From: Methylobacterium dankookense
GTDB taxonomy: Bacteria; Pseudomonadota; Alphaproteobacteria; Rhizobiales; Beijerinckiaceae
NCBI RefSeq assembly: GCF_902141855.1
Contig: NZ_CABFVH010000001.1
Coordinates: forward strand, 248,001 to 312,000
Direction of reading: 5' to 3'
Length of the DNA stretch: 64,000 nt
Shown: positions 30,488 through 39,154 of the stretch, in pieces
How positions within the stretch are numbered: position 1 is the first letter of the stretch
How the letters are laid out: each line of letters starts with the position of its first letter
The notes under the pieces: generated by a model
What the model saw: only the letters and a program-made list of their open reading frames with translations
Told to the model about the DNA's origin: nothing
The model's database searches: none
Translations under genes and position numbers: made by a program

Positions 30488-33142
30488 TCAGCCGAGAGCT
30501 TCTTCGAGAAGCTGCGCCTCGGCCTCGGCCAGGATCTCGTCCGCGCCCTCGCCGTAGACCTTCTCGCGCCCGATCTCCAGCATGACGGAGACGGAGAGCG
30601 GGGAGACCCGGTCGAGGGCCCGGTGGATGATTCGCCCCTGGATGCGCTCTAGCATCACACCGAGCCGCCTCACGTCGAGGAGTCCGGTTGCCGCATCCTG
30701 CCGCGCGGCGCGCAGGAGCAGGTGGTCGGGCTGGTGCTTGCGCAGCACGTCGTAGACGAGGTCGGTCGAGATGGTGACCTGCCGCCCGGTCTTCTTCTGG
30801 CCTGGATGGCGCCGCTCGATCAGCCCGGCGATCACCGCGCATTGCCGGAAGGTCCGCTTCATCATCGCGGATTCGGCGAGCCAGGCCTCGAGGTCGTCGC
30901 CGAGCATGTCCTGCGCGAACAGGTCGGCGAGGAAATCCGGATCCTCCGCGATGCGCTCCGAGACGTCCCGCGTCGTCCAGATCGCGATGCCGTAATCGTT
31001 GGCGGCGAACCCTAGGGGCCGCAGGCCGGCGCGCTCCAGGCGGCGGGTCAGCAGCATGCCGAGCGTTTGGTGCGCGAGCCGTCCCTCGAACGGGAAGGCG
31101 GTGAGGTAGTGGCGCTTCGCCCGCGGGAAGGTCTCGACCAGCAGATCCTTCGGCCCGGGCAGGACCGAGCGGCTGCGCTGCTGCACGAGGTAGTCAGCGA
31201 CCTGCTTCGGCAGGCGGTCCCACTCGAAGGGGTCGGCGATCAGAGCCCGCACGCGCGCGGCGAGGAAGGTCGAGAGCGGGAACTTCGCGCCGGCATAGGA
31301 GGGAATCGCCGGGTCGGTGCCGGGCCCGGCGCGGGTCACCATGGCCTCGTCCTCCACGAGGCCCTCGAAGCGCAGCACCTCGCCCGCGAACAGGAAGGTG
31401 TCGCCCGGCGTCAGCGTCTCGGCGAAATCCTCCTCGACCTCGCCGAGCACGCGGCCGGTCTTCGGCAGCACCGTGCCGGGCTTGGCGCGCAGGGAGCGGA
31501 CGAGGCGCACCTTCACCTTCGCGGATTCGACGATGGTGCCGATATTCATCCGGTATTGCTGCGCGACCCGGCCATCGCGCACCCGCCAGAGCCCGTCGGC
31601 CCCACGCAGGATCTTGGCGAAGCGCTCGTAGGCGCGTAGCGCATAGCCGCCGGTCGCCACGTAATCGACCACCGCCTCGAAATCCTCCCAGGCGAGGCCC
31701 GCATAGGGCGCGGCGGAGGTGATCTCCGCGTAGAGGTCGTTCGGGTCGAAGGCGTCGGCGCAGGCCATGCCGAGGACGTGCTGAGCGAGCACGTCGAGGG
31801 CGCCGGTGCGGGCGTCCGGGGTGTCCTGCGCCGCCTCCTCGACGGCGTCGAGGGCGGCGCGGCATTCCAGCATCTCGAAGCGGTTGGCCGGCACCAGATA
31901 GGCCTTGGAGGGCTCGTCCATGCGGTGGTTCGCCCGGCCGATCCGCTGCATGATCCGGCTCGCCCCCTTCGGCGCGCCGATATTGACGACGAGGTCCACG
32001 TCGCCCCAGTCGATGCCGAGATCGAGGGTCGCGGTGCAGACGATGGCCCTGAGCTGCCCCGCCGCCATCGCGGCCTCGACCCGGCGGCGCTGCTGCGCGT
32101 CGAGCGAGCCGTGGTGGAGCGCGATCGGCAGCAGGTCGTCGTTGAGGTTCCAGAGTTCCTGGAAGGTGTACTCCGCCTGGAGCCGGGTGTTCACGAAGAC
32201 CAGCACCGTGCGGTGCTCGCGGATCAGCGCGTAGATCGCCGGCATGGCGGCATGCGCCGTGTGTCCGGCGAGCGGCAGGGTCCGCGCTGATTCGAGCATG
32301 CGCAGGTCCGGCCGCGCGCCGCCGGTGACGACCACCAGGTCGGCCATGGATGGCACACTCCCTCCCCCCTCTGCGGGAGAGGGGACCCGCGCTTCCGCGT
32401 CGAGGCCTGCCCGAATGCGAGGACCGGAGCCCTGCGGCACCAGATATTTCCGCAATTCGTCCGGCTCGCGCACCGTGGCGGAGAGCCCGATCGCGGTGAG
32501 CCCCGGGCTGAGCCGGTGCAGCCGCGCGAGCCCGAGCGACAGCAGATCCCCCCGCTTCGAGGTGACGAGCGCGTGCAGCTCGTCGAGGATCACGCAAGCC
32601 AGGTTCGCGAGCAGGTCCGCCGCCTCGCGATGGGCGATGAGGAGCGCGAGCTGCTCCGGCGTCGTCAGCAGGATGTCGGGCGGCCGCGCGATCTGGCGGG
32701 TGCGCTTGTGGGCGGGGGTGTCGCCGGTGCGGGTCTCGACGCGCACGGGCAGCCCCATCTCGGAGACCGGCGCCTCGAGGTTGCGGGCGATGTCGACGGC
32801 GAGCGCCTTGAGCGGCGAGATGTAGAGGGTGTGCAGGCCCCGCCGTTCGGACGGCTTCGATCGGGACAGGGCGACGAGGCTCGGCAGGAAGCCGGCGAGC
32901 GTCTTGCCGGCCCCCGTGGGCGCCACCAGCAGCGCCGAGCGTCCGGCGCCGGCGATGCGCAGCAGGTCGAGCTGGTGCGCCCGGGGCGCCCAGCCGCGGC
33001 CCGCGAACCAGGCCGCGAAGGCGGGCGGCAGGAGGTCGTCGCCGGGGCGATTCCCGCTCAGGCGAGCGCCATCAGGAAGCGGTCGATCAGTTCCAGCGCC
33101 CGCGCGGTGAGCACGCCGGGATAGCGCACGAAGATGTGGCAT
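30488..33142 (-). CDS. Ligase-associated DNA damage response DEXH-box helicase
   Basis: Up to 884 residues. The conserved protein begins around LLPPAFAAWFAGRGWAPR; upstream the only ATG in frame is at 33142, overlapping the esterase gene by 85 bp, while a CTG at 33061 overlaps the esterase stop as CTGA. Motifs: APTGAGKTLAGF (Walker A), CVILDELHAL (DEXH), LSATVREP, and RIMQRIGRANHR (motif VI), followed by a Lhr-like winged-helix/DUF4145-type C-terminal half. It is an Lhr-family superfamily 2 DNA helicase involved in repair. A family-B palindromic repeat is carried in frame between motifs III and IV. Confidence 0.88.
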   Translation of the reverse strand: MPHLRALSRRAHRAGAGTDRPLPDGARLSGNRPGDDLLPPAFAAWFAGRGWAPRAHQLDLLRIAGAGRSALLVAPTGAGKTLAGFLPSLVALSRSKPSERRGLHTLYISPLKALAVDIARNLEAPVSEMGLPVRVETRTGDTPAHKRTRQIARPPDILLTTPEQLALLIAHREAADLLANLACVILDELHALVTSKRGDLLSLGLARLHRLSPGLTAIGLSATVREPDELRKYLVPQGSGPRIRAGLDAEARVPSPAEGGGSVPSMADLVVVTGGARPDLRMLESARTLPLAGHTAHAAMPAIYALIREHRTVLVFVNTRLQAEYTFQELWNLNDDLLPIALHHGSLDAQQRRRVEAAMAAGQLRAIVCTATLDLGIDWGDVDLVVNIGAPKGASRIMQRIGRANHRMDEPSKAYLVPANRFEMLECRAALDAVEEAAQDTPDARTGALDVLAQHVLGMACADAFDPNDLYAEITSAAPYAGLAWEDFEAVVDYVATGGYALRAYERFAKILRGADGLWRVRDGRVAQQYRMNIGTIVESAKVKVRLVRSLRAKPGTVLPKTGRVLGEVEEDFAETLTPGDTFLFAGEVLRFEGLVEDEAMVTRAGPGTDPAIPSYAGAKFPLSTFLAARVRALIADPFEWDRLPKQVADYLVQQRSRSVLPGPKDLLVETFPRAKRHYLTAFPFEGRLAHQTLGMLLTRRLERAGLRPLGFAANDYGIAIWTTRDVSERIAEDPDFLADLFAQDMLGDDLEAWLAESAMMKRTFRQCAVIAGLIERRHPGQKKTGRQVTISTDLVYDVLRKHQPDHLLLRAARQDAATGLLDVRRLGVMLERIQGRIIHRALDRVSPLSVSVMLEIGREKVYGEGADEILAEAEAQLLEEALG
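32357..32398. repeat. Family B palindromic repeat inside the helicase gene
   Basis: ACTCCCTC then GGGAGAGGGGACCCGCGC matches the intergenic element at 28018-28052 almost base for base. Here it is translated on the minus strand as ARVPSPAEGGGSV, an insertion in a surface region after the LSATVREPDELRKYLV motif. The reading frame is kept open. Confidence 0.75.
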
Positions 33143-34014
33143 CCGCCCGGATAGATCGCCGTGTGCCCCCCGTTGCCCGCCGCCGCCCAGCGGGCGGACA
33201 TGTAGAGCGTGTCGTCGAGGAGCGGGTCTGCGGTGCCGACCGTGAACAAGGCCGGCGGCAGGCCTTTCAGCTCCGCATAGATCGGCGAGACGTCGGGGCG
33301 GCGCCGGTCGATCCCCTCGCGCACGTAGTCGTCGGCGAATCGGGTCAGGTCCTCGGTGTTCACCACCAGGCGCTCGGCGCCCCAGTTGCGCACGGAGGGG
33401 GTGAGGCCGAGGTCGAAGAAGCCGGCATTGAGGTTGGCGCCGCGGAAGGCGCGGGGCAGGTTGTGCCGATCGCGCAGACGCAGGAGCACCATCACCGCGA
33501 GATGGGCGCCGACCGATTCGCCGCCGATGGTGAGGGCGGAGACGCCGAACTCGGCCTTGCCGGGCCCGGCGAGCCAGAGCGCGGCGGCCTCGCAATCGAG
33601 GAGCGCGGCCGGATAGGGGTGCTCGGGCGCGAGCCGGTAATCCACCGAGAGGCAGACGAAGCCGCAGGAATCGGCGATGCGCTCCAGCCAGGGGTCCTGC
33701 TCGTCGGCCCCGCCCCAGATCCAGCCGCCGCGGTGGATGTGAAGATAGGCGCCGCGCAGGCGCACGCCGGGCCGCGGACGGATGACCCGCAGCGGCAAGG
33801 CGCCGCCGGGGCCGTCGATCAGCATGGTCTCGGCCCGGGTGCTGCGCGGCATGGCGGGCGAGGCCTTGGTGCCGGCCTTGCGGCGCTCGCGCACCTCGTC
33901 GATGGGCAGAGTCCACGGATCGGGCTGGGCGGCGTGCGCGGCCACGATCTCGGCGTTGAGCCGCAGGGTTTCCGGATCGATCGTCGCCGGGTCGAACAGG
34001 GCGTGGTCGATCAT
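33058..34014 (-). CDS. Alpha/beta hydrolase (hormone-sensitive lipase-like)
   Basis: 318 residues from MIDHALFDPATIDPE at 34014, with AGG nine bases upstream; the open frame to 34173 is not supported. The HSL-family layout is clear: HIHRGGWIWGG (oxyanion hole, about 98-108), nucleophile GGESVGAHLA (about 165-174), acid in GTADPLLDD (about 257-265) and histidine in GGCHIFVRYP (about 290). It hydrolyses short to medium esters. The usual HGGG is HRGG, a change next to the oxyanion glycines. It is directly upstream of the helicase gene. Confidence 0.82.
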   Translation of the reverse strand: MIDHALFDPATIDPETLRLNAEIVAAHAAQPDPWTLPIDEVRERRKAGTKASPAMPRSTRAETMLIDGPGGALPLRVIRPRPGVRLRGAYLHIHRGGWIWGGADEQDPWLERIADSCGFVCLSVDYRLAPEHPYPAALLDCEAAALWLAGPGKAEFGVSALTIGGESVGAHLAVMVLLRLRDRHNLPRAFRGANLNAGFFDLGLTPSVRNWGAERLVVNTEDLTRFADDYVREGIDRRRPDVSPIYAELKGLPPALFTVGTADPLLDDTLYMSARWAAAGNGGHTAIYPGGCHIFVRYPGVLTARALELIDRFLMALA

Positions 34015-34284
34015 CGTGGACCTGGTTCCGTGGGTTCGGCCGTCCAGTCTGCTCCGGCGGCCCGCGTCTGTCGCGCGTAGTGTCTGCGGATGGCGATGCG
34101 GATATCTTGGCGGCTCGGGCGAGCATTGCCATCTGCCCCTCATCCGCGAAACCGCCCAACGCCCGAGGCGCACGGGAGTTTCGCGGGAAGTGTGACGCGG
34201 ACGTCACGCTTCCGCCGGGTTCCGGCGGTTGAAACGGCGGCCTCACCCTTCGCCGGCACTTCGCAGAGATCGAGAGCGAAAGAC

Positions 34285-34611
34285 GTGGAACACGGCAAGC
34301 ATCGCCCGGGCGGCGCGTCCTATCCCGAGATGGCCTATGGCGGGCGCGGCAGCGGCCTGCGCCGCTTCCTCGGCGGCTCGCCGGCCGCGGTGTTCCTGCG
34401 CCTGCTGTTCCTCTCGGTCCTCGTCGGCGCCTTCATGGCGATGCTCGGGCTCACCCCGGGGCAGCTCTTCTGGCACGTCTACGATTCGGCCCGCACCCTG
34501 ATCGATATGGGGCTCGCCACCTTCCACGATTTCGGCGGCTGGATCCTGGCCGGCGCCGTGGTGGTGGTGCCGCTCTGGTTCATCTCGCGGCTCTTCGCGG
34601 CGTCGCGATAG
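34285..34611 (+). CDS. DUF6460-like membrane protein
   Basis: 108 residues from a GTG at 34285; the ATG at 34330 would give 93. Two membrane segments (about 36-57 and 82-104) flank the amphipathic part LFWHVYDSARTLIDMG, matching small inner-membrane proteins of the DUF6460 type, which end in a VVVVPLWFISRLF-like helix. No function is known. It stands alone, divergent from the esterase. Confidence 0.65.
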   Translation: MEHGKHRPGGASYPEMAYGGRGSGLRRFLGGSPAAVFLRLLFLSVLVGAFMAMLGLTPGQLFWHVYDSARTLIDMGLATFHDFGGWILAGAVVVVPLWFISRLFAASR

Positions 34612-34645
34612 GCGGCGGACTGTTCCGACGCCGCAGCAGGATGAG

Positions 34646-34689
34646 GCGCGGGTCCCCTCTCCCATTCGGGAGAGGGACAGGGTGAGGGA
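34646..34689. repeat. GC-rich palindromic repeat, family B
   Basis: GCGCGGGTCCCCTCTCCC, loop ATTC, GGGAGAGGGACAGGGTGAGG. Arms pair over about nine bases. It is in the opposite orientation to the copy at 34929-34964, so the two frame the cluster. Confidence 0.8.
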
Positions 34690-34775
34690 TGAGAAGGTTC
34701 CGGACAGAGCGGAGCCGGAGGCGCCGCACCGTCGCGTTCTCAGACGATTTCGGATCGATCGGAACGGCTGCTCGC

Positions 34776-34890
34776 GGGTCCCCTCCCCCTTGCGGGGAGG
34801 GGTAGGGGTGGGGGTGGCTCAGGATCGAACGTCCCGGTGCCTTCTGAACCACCCCCACCTCCGGCTCCTCCCCGCAAGGGGGAGGAGAGG
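34776..34890. repeat. Long inverted repeat, family C copy 1
   Basis: A 115-bp element with complementary ends: GGTCCCCTCCCCCTTGCGGG at the left and CCCCGCAAGGGGGAGGAGAG at the right, with GGGGTGGGGGTGG / CCACCCCCACCTCC inside. It could form a long cruciform or RNA hairpin. A near-identical copy lies at 50201-50320. Confidence 0.85.
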
Positions 34891-34928
34891 ACCGCCGCAC
34901 CGTCGCGACCTCTCCGGCGCGTTCTCAA

Positions 34929-34964
34929 CCCTCACCCCAGCCCTCTCCCGAACGGGAGAGGGGG
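34929..34964. repeat. GC-rich palindromic repeat, family B
   Basis: CCCTCACCCCAGCCCTCTCC, loop around GAAC, GGGAGAGGGGG; the reverse-complement form of the copy at 34646-34689. Confidence 0.8.
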
Positions 34965-35127
34965 CCTGTCGCGGTTCACGTTCATCCCTTGAATCCGGCC
35001 CGCCGTCCCTCGGTCCGCTTCGCCGCCGCTCCGGCTCGGGCGGCCCAGCCATGCAACGGCCCGGCTGTCCCGGAGCGCCCTGGCCCAGCATGCTGCATCG
35101 TCCGGTCCCGCGATTCGGCCCTGCCGC

Positions 35128-36456
35128 ATGAACTCCAGCCCCCTCCCCGTCTCCGGACGGCGCGTCCTCGCCCTCGCGCTGCCGATGACGCTCGCCAACG
35201 TCACGACGCCGATGCTCGGCTTCGTCGGCGCGACCGTGATCGGGCGGCTCGGTGACGCCGCCGCGCTCGGGGCGATCGCGCTCGGCGCCGTGATCTTCGA
35301 CGCGATCTTCTGGTCCTTCGGCGCGCTGCGCATGGCGACGGCGGGGCTGACCGCGCAGGCGGTCGGCGCGCGGGATGCCGCCGAGATCGACCGCACGCTG
35401 GCCCGGGCCCTGGCGGCCGGCGCGCTCGCGGGCCTCGCCCTCGTCGTCCTCCAGATCCCCCTCGCGGCCGCCGCCTTCCGGATCAGCGGCGCGAGCCCGG
35501 CGGTGGTCGAGGGGTTGTCGACCTATTTCCACATCCGCATCCTCTCGGCGCCCTTCGTGCTCGCGAACTACGCGGTGCTGGGCTCCGTGCTCGGGCGCGG
35601 ACGGACCGATCTCGGCCTGCTGCTGCAGGTGGCGATCAACTGCGTGAACATCGCGCTCACCCTCGCCCTGGTGGTGGGTCTTGAGCGCGGGATCGGTGGG
35701 GCGGCGCTCGCCACCGTCTGCGCCGAGGGCGCGGGCCTCCTCCTCGGCCTCGTGCTGCTGCGCCGGCTCGGCGCGCGCCCGTTTCGGGTGCCGCTCGCCG
35801 AGATCCGCGATGCCGCGGCGCTCAAGCGCACCTTCGCGGTCAATGCCGACATCGTGGTCCGCACCCTGGCCCTGGTCGCAGGCATCGTGCTGTTCTCGGC
35901 GCTCGGCGCCCGCCAGGGCGATGCCGTGCTCGCGGCCAACGCCGTGCTCTGGAACCTCTTCCTGATCGGGGGCTTCTTCCTCGACGGCTTCGCCACGGCC
36001 GCGGAAGCGCTCTGCGGGCAGGCGCTCGGGGCCCGGGACGAGGCGGATTTCCGCCGCGCCTCGATGCTCAGCCTGCGCTGGTGCCTCGGATTCGGGATCG
36101 GGGTCAGCCTGCTCGCGCTCGGCGGCGGCCACGCCTTCATCGACTTCGTGAGCACGAGCGAGGCGGTGCGCGCGGTCGCCTACCAGTACCTGCCGCTCGC
36201 CGCGCTCGCCCCCTTCATCGCGGCGACGCCCTTCGCCTATGACGGCATCTATATCGGCGCCACCTGGACCCGGGCGATGCGCAACCTGATGCTCGCGGCG
36301 CTCGCCGCCTATTGCGCGACGCTGCTCGCCGTGCAGGCGCTCGGCCTCGGCAATACCGGCCTCTGGCTCGCCTTCCTCAGCTTCCTCGGCGCCCGCGGCC
36401 TCGGCCAGGCCCTGGCCTATCCGGGACTGGCGCGGCGGGAATTCGCCGCGGCCTGA
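35128..36456 (+). CDS. MATE family efflux transporter
   Basis: 442 residues with about 12 membrane helices in two six-helix halves. The start ALPMTLANVTTPMLGFVGATVIGRLGD and the later half-repeat around FFLDGFATAAEALCGQALG (about 285-303) are of the DinF-like MATE type. It exports cationic or lipophilic compounds in exchange for protons or sodium; the substrate cannot be predicted. It is the only gene of its transcript, ending in a dispersed palindromic repeat. Confidence 0.9.
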   Translation: MNSSPLPVSGRRVLALALPMTLANVTTPMLGFVGATVIGRLGDAAALGAIALGAVIFDAIFWSFGALRMATAGLTAQAVGARDAAEIDRTLARALAAGALAGLALVVLQIPLAAAAFRISGASPAVVEGLSTYFHIRILSAPFVLANYAVLGSVLGRGRTDLGLLLQVAINCVNIALTLALVVGLERGIGGAALATVCAEGAGLLLGLVLLRRLGARPFRVPLAEIRDAAALKRTFAVNADIVVRTLALVAGIVLFSALGARQGDAVLAANAVLWNLFLIGGFFLDGFATAAEALCGQALGARDEADFRRASMLSLRWCLGFGIGVSLLALGGGHAFIDFVSTSEAVRAVAYQYLPLAALAPFIAATPFAYDGIYIGATWTRAMRNLMLAALAAYCATLLAVQALGLGNTGLWLAFLSFLGARGLGQALAYPGLARREFAAA

Positions 36457-36463
36457 AGCGTCT

Positions 36464-36567
36464 TAGAGCGCTCTCCGCCGAAGTGGATCCCGGTTCGGCG
36501 CAAGAGAACGCGCCACAACAAGGACTTGGAGCCGTTCCCGATTGCAACGCGATCGGGAACGGCTCTA
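36464..36567. repeat. RIME-like dispersed palindromic repeat
   Basis: Begins TTAGAGCGCTCTCCGCCGAA, continues GTGGATCCCGGTTCGGCGCA and GAGAACGCGCCACAACAA, and ends in a 14-bp perfect stem (36529-36542 with 36552-36565, GAGCCGTTCCCGAT). The AAGTGG...CCGGTTCG...AACGCG...ACAA string is the hallmark of a repeat family widespread in Hyphomicrobiales. It lies between convergent genes and its last bases include the stop codon of the next gene. Confidence 0.8.
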
Positions 36568-36921
36568 GCGCGGATCCGTCCAGCGCCGGCCGGTGGAGCC
36601 GGTGCTGGTGGGCGCGGCGGGCTCGGCCGAGACGGTCGGGGTGAGCGCGCCGCGCGGGGCCGGCGCAGTGCGCTGGACGACCCGGCGCACCGGCAGGGCG
36701 CTGCGGCGGTAGCGGGCCCGGCGGTAGCGGCGCGGGCGCTCGCTCGTCGCGCCGACCACGCCGCCGACGATGGCCCCGGCCACGGCGCCGATCGGCCCGC
36801 CGACCACCGCCCCGGCGATCGCGCCGGTGCCGACGCCGACCGTGGTGTTGCTCGCCGCCCGCGCCGAGAGCGGCGCGGCGAGCGCGCCGGCCAGCATCAG
36901 GCCGAAGAAGACCCGCTTCAT
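36565..36921 (-). CDS. Glycine-zipper envelope protein
   Basis: 118 residues from MKRVFFGLMLAGALAAP at 36921 with GAGGGA upstream. A Sec signal (about 1-24, ARAASN) precedes a glycine-zipper segment (about 28-60: GTGAIAGAVVGGPIGAVAGAIVGGVVG), then a basic Arg/Tyr patch and a Pro/Thr-rich tail. Glycine zippers insert in membranes or oligomerise. Function unknown. Its TAG stop lies within the RIME-like repeat, suggesting the C-terminal end was set by repeat insertion. Confidence 0.7.
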   Translation of the reverse strand: MKRVFFGLMLAGALAAPLSARAASNTTVGVGTGAIAGAVVGGPIGAVAGAIVGGVVGATSERPRRYRRARYRRSALPVRRVVQRTAPAPRGALTPTVSAEPAAPTSTGSTGRRWTDPR

Positions 36922-37171
36922 GGTCGATCCCTCATTGTCTCGCGTCTCGCGCGATAGGCGCGGGACGCCCGTTCGGGCTTGCCTCTCGACGAAGAGTTCG
37001 AGGGGGCCGGTCCCGTTCGTCCGGGTCGGCCTTGCTGGCGGAAGGTGGCCGCAGCGTGGCGGCATCACAAACGCCGCCGTTTCTTAGCCCCCGACCTTTG
37101 GGGCGCTGGCCTCACCGGTCCGTTGCATTATGGTGCAGCGCAAAGACAGTTTGGGCCGAAGGACTGACCCG

Positions 37172-38056
37172 ATGACCGATCTCCGCCTCCGCCGCAGCGT
37201 GCTCTACATGCCGGGCTCGAACGCGCGCGCCCTGGAGAAGGCCAAGACGCTGCCCGCCGACAGCCTGATCCTCGACCTGGAGGACGCGGTCGGCATGGAG
37301 GAGAAGGAGCTCGCCCGCGAGCAGGTCTGCGCCGCGGTGAAGAGCGGCGGCTACGGCGACCGCGAGCTGGTGATCCGCGTCAACGCCCCCCAGACGCCCT
37401 GGGGCGAGGCGGACCTGCGCGCCGCCATCGAGGCGCGGCCCGACGCGATCCTGATGCCGAAGGTGTCCTCGCCGGCCGTGCTGGAGGCCATCGCCAACCA
37501 TCTCGAGGCGCTCGACGCACCCGAGGACATCGCCATCTGGGCGATGATCGAGACCCCGGCCGCGATCCTCAACATCAAGGAGATCGCCCAGGCCCGGCGC
37601 GACCGGCGCACGCGCCTCACCAGCTTCGTGCTCGGCACCAACGACCTCGCCAAGGACACCTGGGCGCAGCTCGTGCCGGGCCGCGTGCCGATGCTGCCCT
37701 GGATCATGTTCGCGCTCGCCGCCGCGCGCTCGGAGGGGCTGACCATCCTCGACGGCGTCTGGAACGACATCGCCGACGTCGACGGCTGCCGTACGGAATG
37801 CCGGCAGTCGCGCGACCTCGGCTTCGACGGCAAGACCTTGATTCACCCCAACCAGCTCGAACCGGCCAACACCTCCTTCGCCCCCACCGAAGAGGAAGTC
37901 CGCCGCGCCCGCCTCGTCATCGAGGCCTTCGCCAAGCCGGAGAACGCCAAGCGCGGCGCGATCAAGCTGGAGGGCCGCCTTTACGAGCGCCAGCACATCA
38001 GCATGGCCAAGCGCGCGGTGACGTGGTCCGAGGCGATCGCCGCCAAGGGCTACTGA
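37172..38056 (+). CDS. HpcH/HpaI aldolase family CoA ester lyase, Mcl2-like malyl-CoA thioesterase
   Basis: 294 residues. TIM-barrel CitE-like motifs: RSVLYMPGSNARALEKA (about 7-23), LILDLEDAVGMEEK (metal-site, about 33-46), VIRVNAPQTPWG, ILMPKVSSP and WAMIETPAAILNI (about 128-140). FVLGTNDLAKD and GFDGKTLIHPNQL resemble Rhodobacter Mcl2, an (S)-malyl-CoA thioesterase, rather than the 324-residue serine-cycle malyl-CoA lyase MclA. It would release malate from malyl-CoA in glyoxylate or ethylmalonyl-CoA metabolism. Exact substrate is inferred; citramalyl-CoA lyase is an alternative. Confidence 0.8.
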   Translation: MTDLRLRRSVLYMPGSNARALEKAKTLPADSLILDLEDAVGMEEKELAREQVCAAVKSGGYGDRELVIRVNAPQTPWGEADLRAAIEARPDAILMPKVSSPAVLEAIANHLEALDAPEDIAIWAMIETPAAILNIKEIAQARRDRRTRLTSFVLGTNDLAKDTWAQLVPGRVPMLPWIMFALAAARSEGLTILDGVWNDIADVDGCRTECRQSRDLGFDGKTLIHPNQLEPANTSFAPTEEEVRRARLVIEAFAKPENAKRGAIKLEGRLYERQHISMAKRAVTWSEAIAAKGY

Positions 38057-38062
38057 AGGGCT

Positions 38063-39088
38063 CTACTCGGCGGCACGAAGCGAGCCCCCTGCCGGGAAGG
38101 CCGCCCGGTAGGCGGCCGGGCTCGTCCCCAGCGTCGTCCGGAAATGGTGGCGCAGGCTCGCTGCCGAGCCGAAGCCGCAAGCCGCGGCCACCTCGGGGAC
38201 CGGCAGGCGGGTGCTCTCCAAGAGGGTTCGGGCATGGCCGATGCGCTCAGCCAGCAGCCACGCTCCGGGGCTGAGGCCCGTGGCCTCGCGGAAACGGCGA
38301 TGCAGGGCGCGGGGGCTCAGCGCCGCCTCGACTGCGAGCCGGCCGACCGGCCAATCCTGATCGAGATCGCGCCGCACCCGGTCGAGGAGCGGCCCGAGCC
38401 GCGAGCCCGCCGCCCGCTCGTGCGGCACCGGGCGCTCGACATATTGCGCCTGGCCCCCCTGCCGGTGGGCGGGCAGCACGAGCCGCCGTGCCACGCGGTT
38501 GGCGATCTCGGGCCCGAAATCCCGCCGCACCAGATGCAGGCAGAGGTCGAGCCCGGCCGCGCTGCCGGCGGCGGTGAGCACGTCGCCCTCGTCCACGTAG
38601 AGCACGTCGGGCACGAAGCGTAAGGCGGGATGGCGCGCGGTCAGCGCCTCCGCGTAGCGCCAGTGTGTCGTCGCCCGGCGCCCATCGAGGAGGCCGGCCG
38701 CCGCCAGCACGAAGGCGCCGGAGCAGAGCGAGAGGATGCGCGCGCCGTTCGCCTGCGCGGCGCGCAGGGCAGCGCAGAGATCCTCCGGCACCGGCGCCTC
38801 GACGCCGCGCCAGCCGGGCACGATCACGGTGCCGGCCCGGGCCACGAGATCGAGCCCGCCCTCGGCGAGCACCTGCACGCCGCCGGTCGCCCGCAGCGGC
38901 CCGGGCTCGATTCCAGCGACGGCGCAGCGATACCAGCCCGGCCCCATCTCGGGCCGCGCGAGGCCGAACACCTCGACGGCGCAGCCGAACTCGAAGGTGC
39001 AGAGCCTGTCATAGGCGACGAGCACCACGAGGGGGTTGGCGGGCGGGGTCGGGCGCGAGCTTGGCACGATCTTGACGCTACGCGGCAT
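38063..39088 (-). CDS. ftrA: GlxA/FtrA family AraC-type transcriptional regulator
   Basis: 341 residues. The N-terminal DJ-1/PfpI-like domain (about 18-200) includes LSLCSGAFVLAAAGLLDGRRATTHW; the C-terminal AraC helix-turn-helix pair (about 230-325) includes VEAALSPRALHRRFREATG and VAAACGFGSAASLRHHFR. The domain order matches FtrA, which activates a divergent rhodanese gene in several proteobacteria; a rhodanese gene lies divergently 66 bp away, supporting the same link. The inducer is unknown. Confidence 0.8.
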   Translation of the reverse strand: MPRSVKIVPSSRPTPPANPLVVLVAYDRLCTFEFGCAVEVFGLARPEMGPGWYRCAVAGIEPGPLRATGGVQVLAEGGLDLVARAGTVIVPGWRGVEAPVPEDLCAALRAAQANGARILSLCSGAFVLAAAGLLDGRRATTHWRYAEALTARHPALRFVPDVLYVDEGDVLTAAGSAAGLDLCLHLVRRDFGPEIANRVARRLVLPAHRQGGQAQYVERPVPHERAAGSRLGPLLDRVRRDLDQDWPVGRLAVEAALSPRALHRRFREATGLSPGAWLLAERIGHARTLLESTRLPVPEVAAACGFGSAASLRHHFRTTLGTSPAAYRAAFPAGGSLRAAE

Positions 39089-39154
39089 TCGCGCCGCTCA
39101 CCAGTGCCGCGCGAGGCCCCTACCCTGCCGAGCGTCCGATCAGGAGAACCAGAC

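Larger units (their letters stand above)
34612..35127. other. 516-bp intergenic repeat cluster
   Basis: Between DUF6460 and the MATE transporter. It holds three GC-rich palindromic elements (34646-34689, 34776-34890, 34929-34964) and no coding frame with a ribosome site. The last 160 bp before the transporter contain no recognised promoter. Confidence 0.75.
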
